A program made the translations under genes and the position numbers. A stretch of 7,145 bases of DNA from an uncultured Pseudorhodobacter sp. (GTDB lineage: Bacteria > Pseudomonadota > Alphaproteobacteria > Rhodobacterales > Rhodobacteraceae): the NCBI GenBank assembly GCA_937910975.1, contig CALEMZ010000222.1, positions 1-7,145 on the forward strand, read 5' to 3'. Below, one piece after another: positions 6,874 to 7,145 of this stretch. The first letter of the stretch is position 1. Every line of letters begins with the position of its first letter. The notes beneath the pieces were generated by a model that saw only the letters and a program-made list of their open reading frames with translations, was not told the DNA's origin and did no database searches.

Positions 6874-6930
6874 GCCTGCCATGGAAAAGCGCGCATCTCA
6901 AGAGTAGGAATGACGCAGCGGTTGGCAGGC
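6874..6930. repeat. Short inverted repeat in the hemB divergent intergenic region
   Basis: GCCTGCCA (6874-6881) and TGGCAGGC (6923-6930) are perfect 8-base inverted repeats separated by 41 bases, in the 124-base gap between hemB and the divergent right-edge gene. They could be paired half-sites for a regulator, or chance. I found no convincing -35/-10 pair for either gene in this gap. Confidence 0.25.
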
Positions 6931-6945
6931 CCTTGGTGGATCGCC

Positions 6946-7145
6946 ATGATTTTTGAGGCAAAGGTTAGCGCATTGGATTGGTATAAAACGATTTTAGAGC
7001 TGATCGACCTACGATCATTCTCGAATCTCTGGTATTGGATCGCCTTGGCGGTGCTGTGGTCTACTGCCAGCCATTGGGTGTTGGGGGTGCCATTTGACAT
7101 GGTGGCCCGGGCGCGCAGGAACGGCGGACAGGTGGCGCAGGATTT
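6946..7145 (+). CDS. Conserved membrane protein, N-terminal part, often labelled 'component of SufBCD complex' (cut by window edge)
   Basis: An open frame of 66 codons runs off the right end without a stop. It includes LELIDLRSFSNLWYW and a hydrophobic segment (about residues 27-50) ending ASHWVLGVPFDMV, followed by the basic RARRNGG. I recall this pattern from a small Rhodobacteraceae family with a SufBCD-related name; the link to Fe-S assembly is annotation lore as far as I know. One transmembrane helix with a basic flank suggests an inner-membrane protein. The start is uncertain: ATG at 6946 has GGTGGA 5 bases upstream. TTG at 6973 has AAAGG 8 bases upstream and would begin with (M)DWYKTILELIDLRSF, closer to the family N-terminus as I remember it. 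It diverges from hemB. The family resemblance is fairly confident; the function is not. Confidence 0.75.
   Translation, partial: MIFEAKVSALDWYKTILELIDLRSFSNLWYWIALAVLWSTASHWVLGVPFDMVARARRNGGQVAQD

Noticed and set aside
6822..7100. A 93-codon N-terminal extension of HemB reaching back to 7100
   Set aside because: The conserved HemB start and a strong ribosome site are at 6821, and the extension runs antisense to a better-supported plus-strand gene with family motifs.

Overview
The window looks like chromosomal DNA from an alphaproteobacterium of the Rhodobacteraceae / Roseobacter type. Three things suggest this. The core genes are high in GC (hand-sampled blocks about 63-68%). The HemB has the aspartate-type active-site loop and lacks the allosteric magnesium glutamate, as I recall for Rhodobacter HemB. 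The truncated right-edge protein belongs to a small family I associate with Rhodobacteraceae, often labelled 'component of SufBCD complex'. The taxon is inferred from protein family resemblance only.

Layout from left to right. Positions 80-1528 (minus) encode a 482-residue protein with an N-terminal peptidoglycan-binding fold, no signal peptide, a glycine-rich hydrophobic centre and a lysine tail. It is the least familiar gene here. Its 102-base upstream gap can fold as two adjacent stem-loops, one of which covers its ribosome binding site. Positions 1634-4093 (minus) encode a membrane-anchored penicillin/acyl-homoserine-lactone acylase-family Ntn hydrolase. Diverging from it, 4175-5038 (plus) encodes a beta-hydroxyacid dehydrogenase of the 3-hydroxyisobutyrate dehydrogenase family. 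It converges on 5103-5657 (minus), a SYLF/YSC84-domain lipoprotein with a twin-arginine signal. A 12-bp stem-loop lies between the two stop codons and probably ends transcription from both sides. Positions 5817-6821 (minus) encode HemB, porphobilinogen synthase of heme/chlorophyll synthesis. Diverging from hemB, a gene beginning at 6946 (or TTG at 6973) runs off the right edge.

Most of the window is housekeeping or conserved accessory content, and the genes do not form one pathway. The intergenic gaps are all under 160 bases, and each minus-strand gene seems to have its own leader. I see no tRNA, rRNA, insertion sequence, CRISPR array or prophage structural gene. The one candidate for an undescribed system is the leftmost gene. 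Its architecture resembles delivered toxins or pore-formers, but the window ends 79 bases past its stop codon, so any partner or immunity gene would lie outside.
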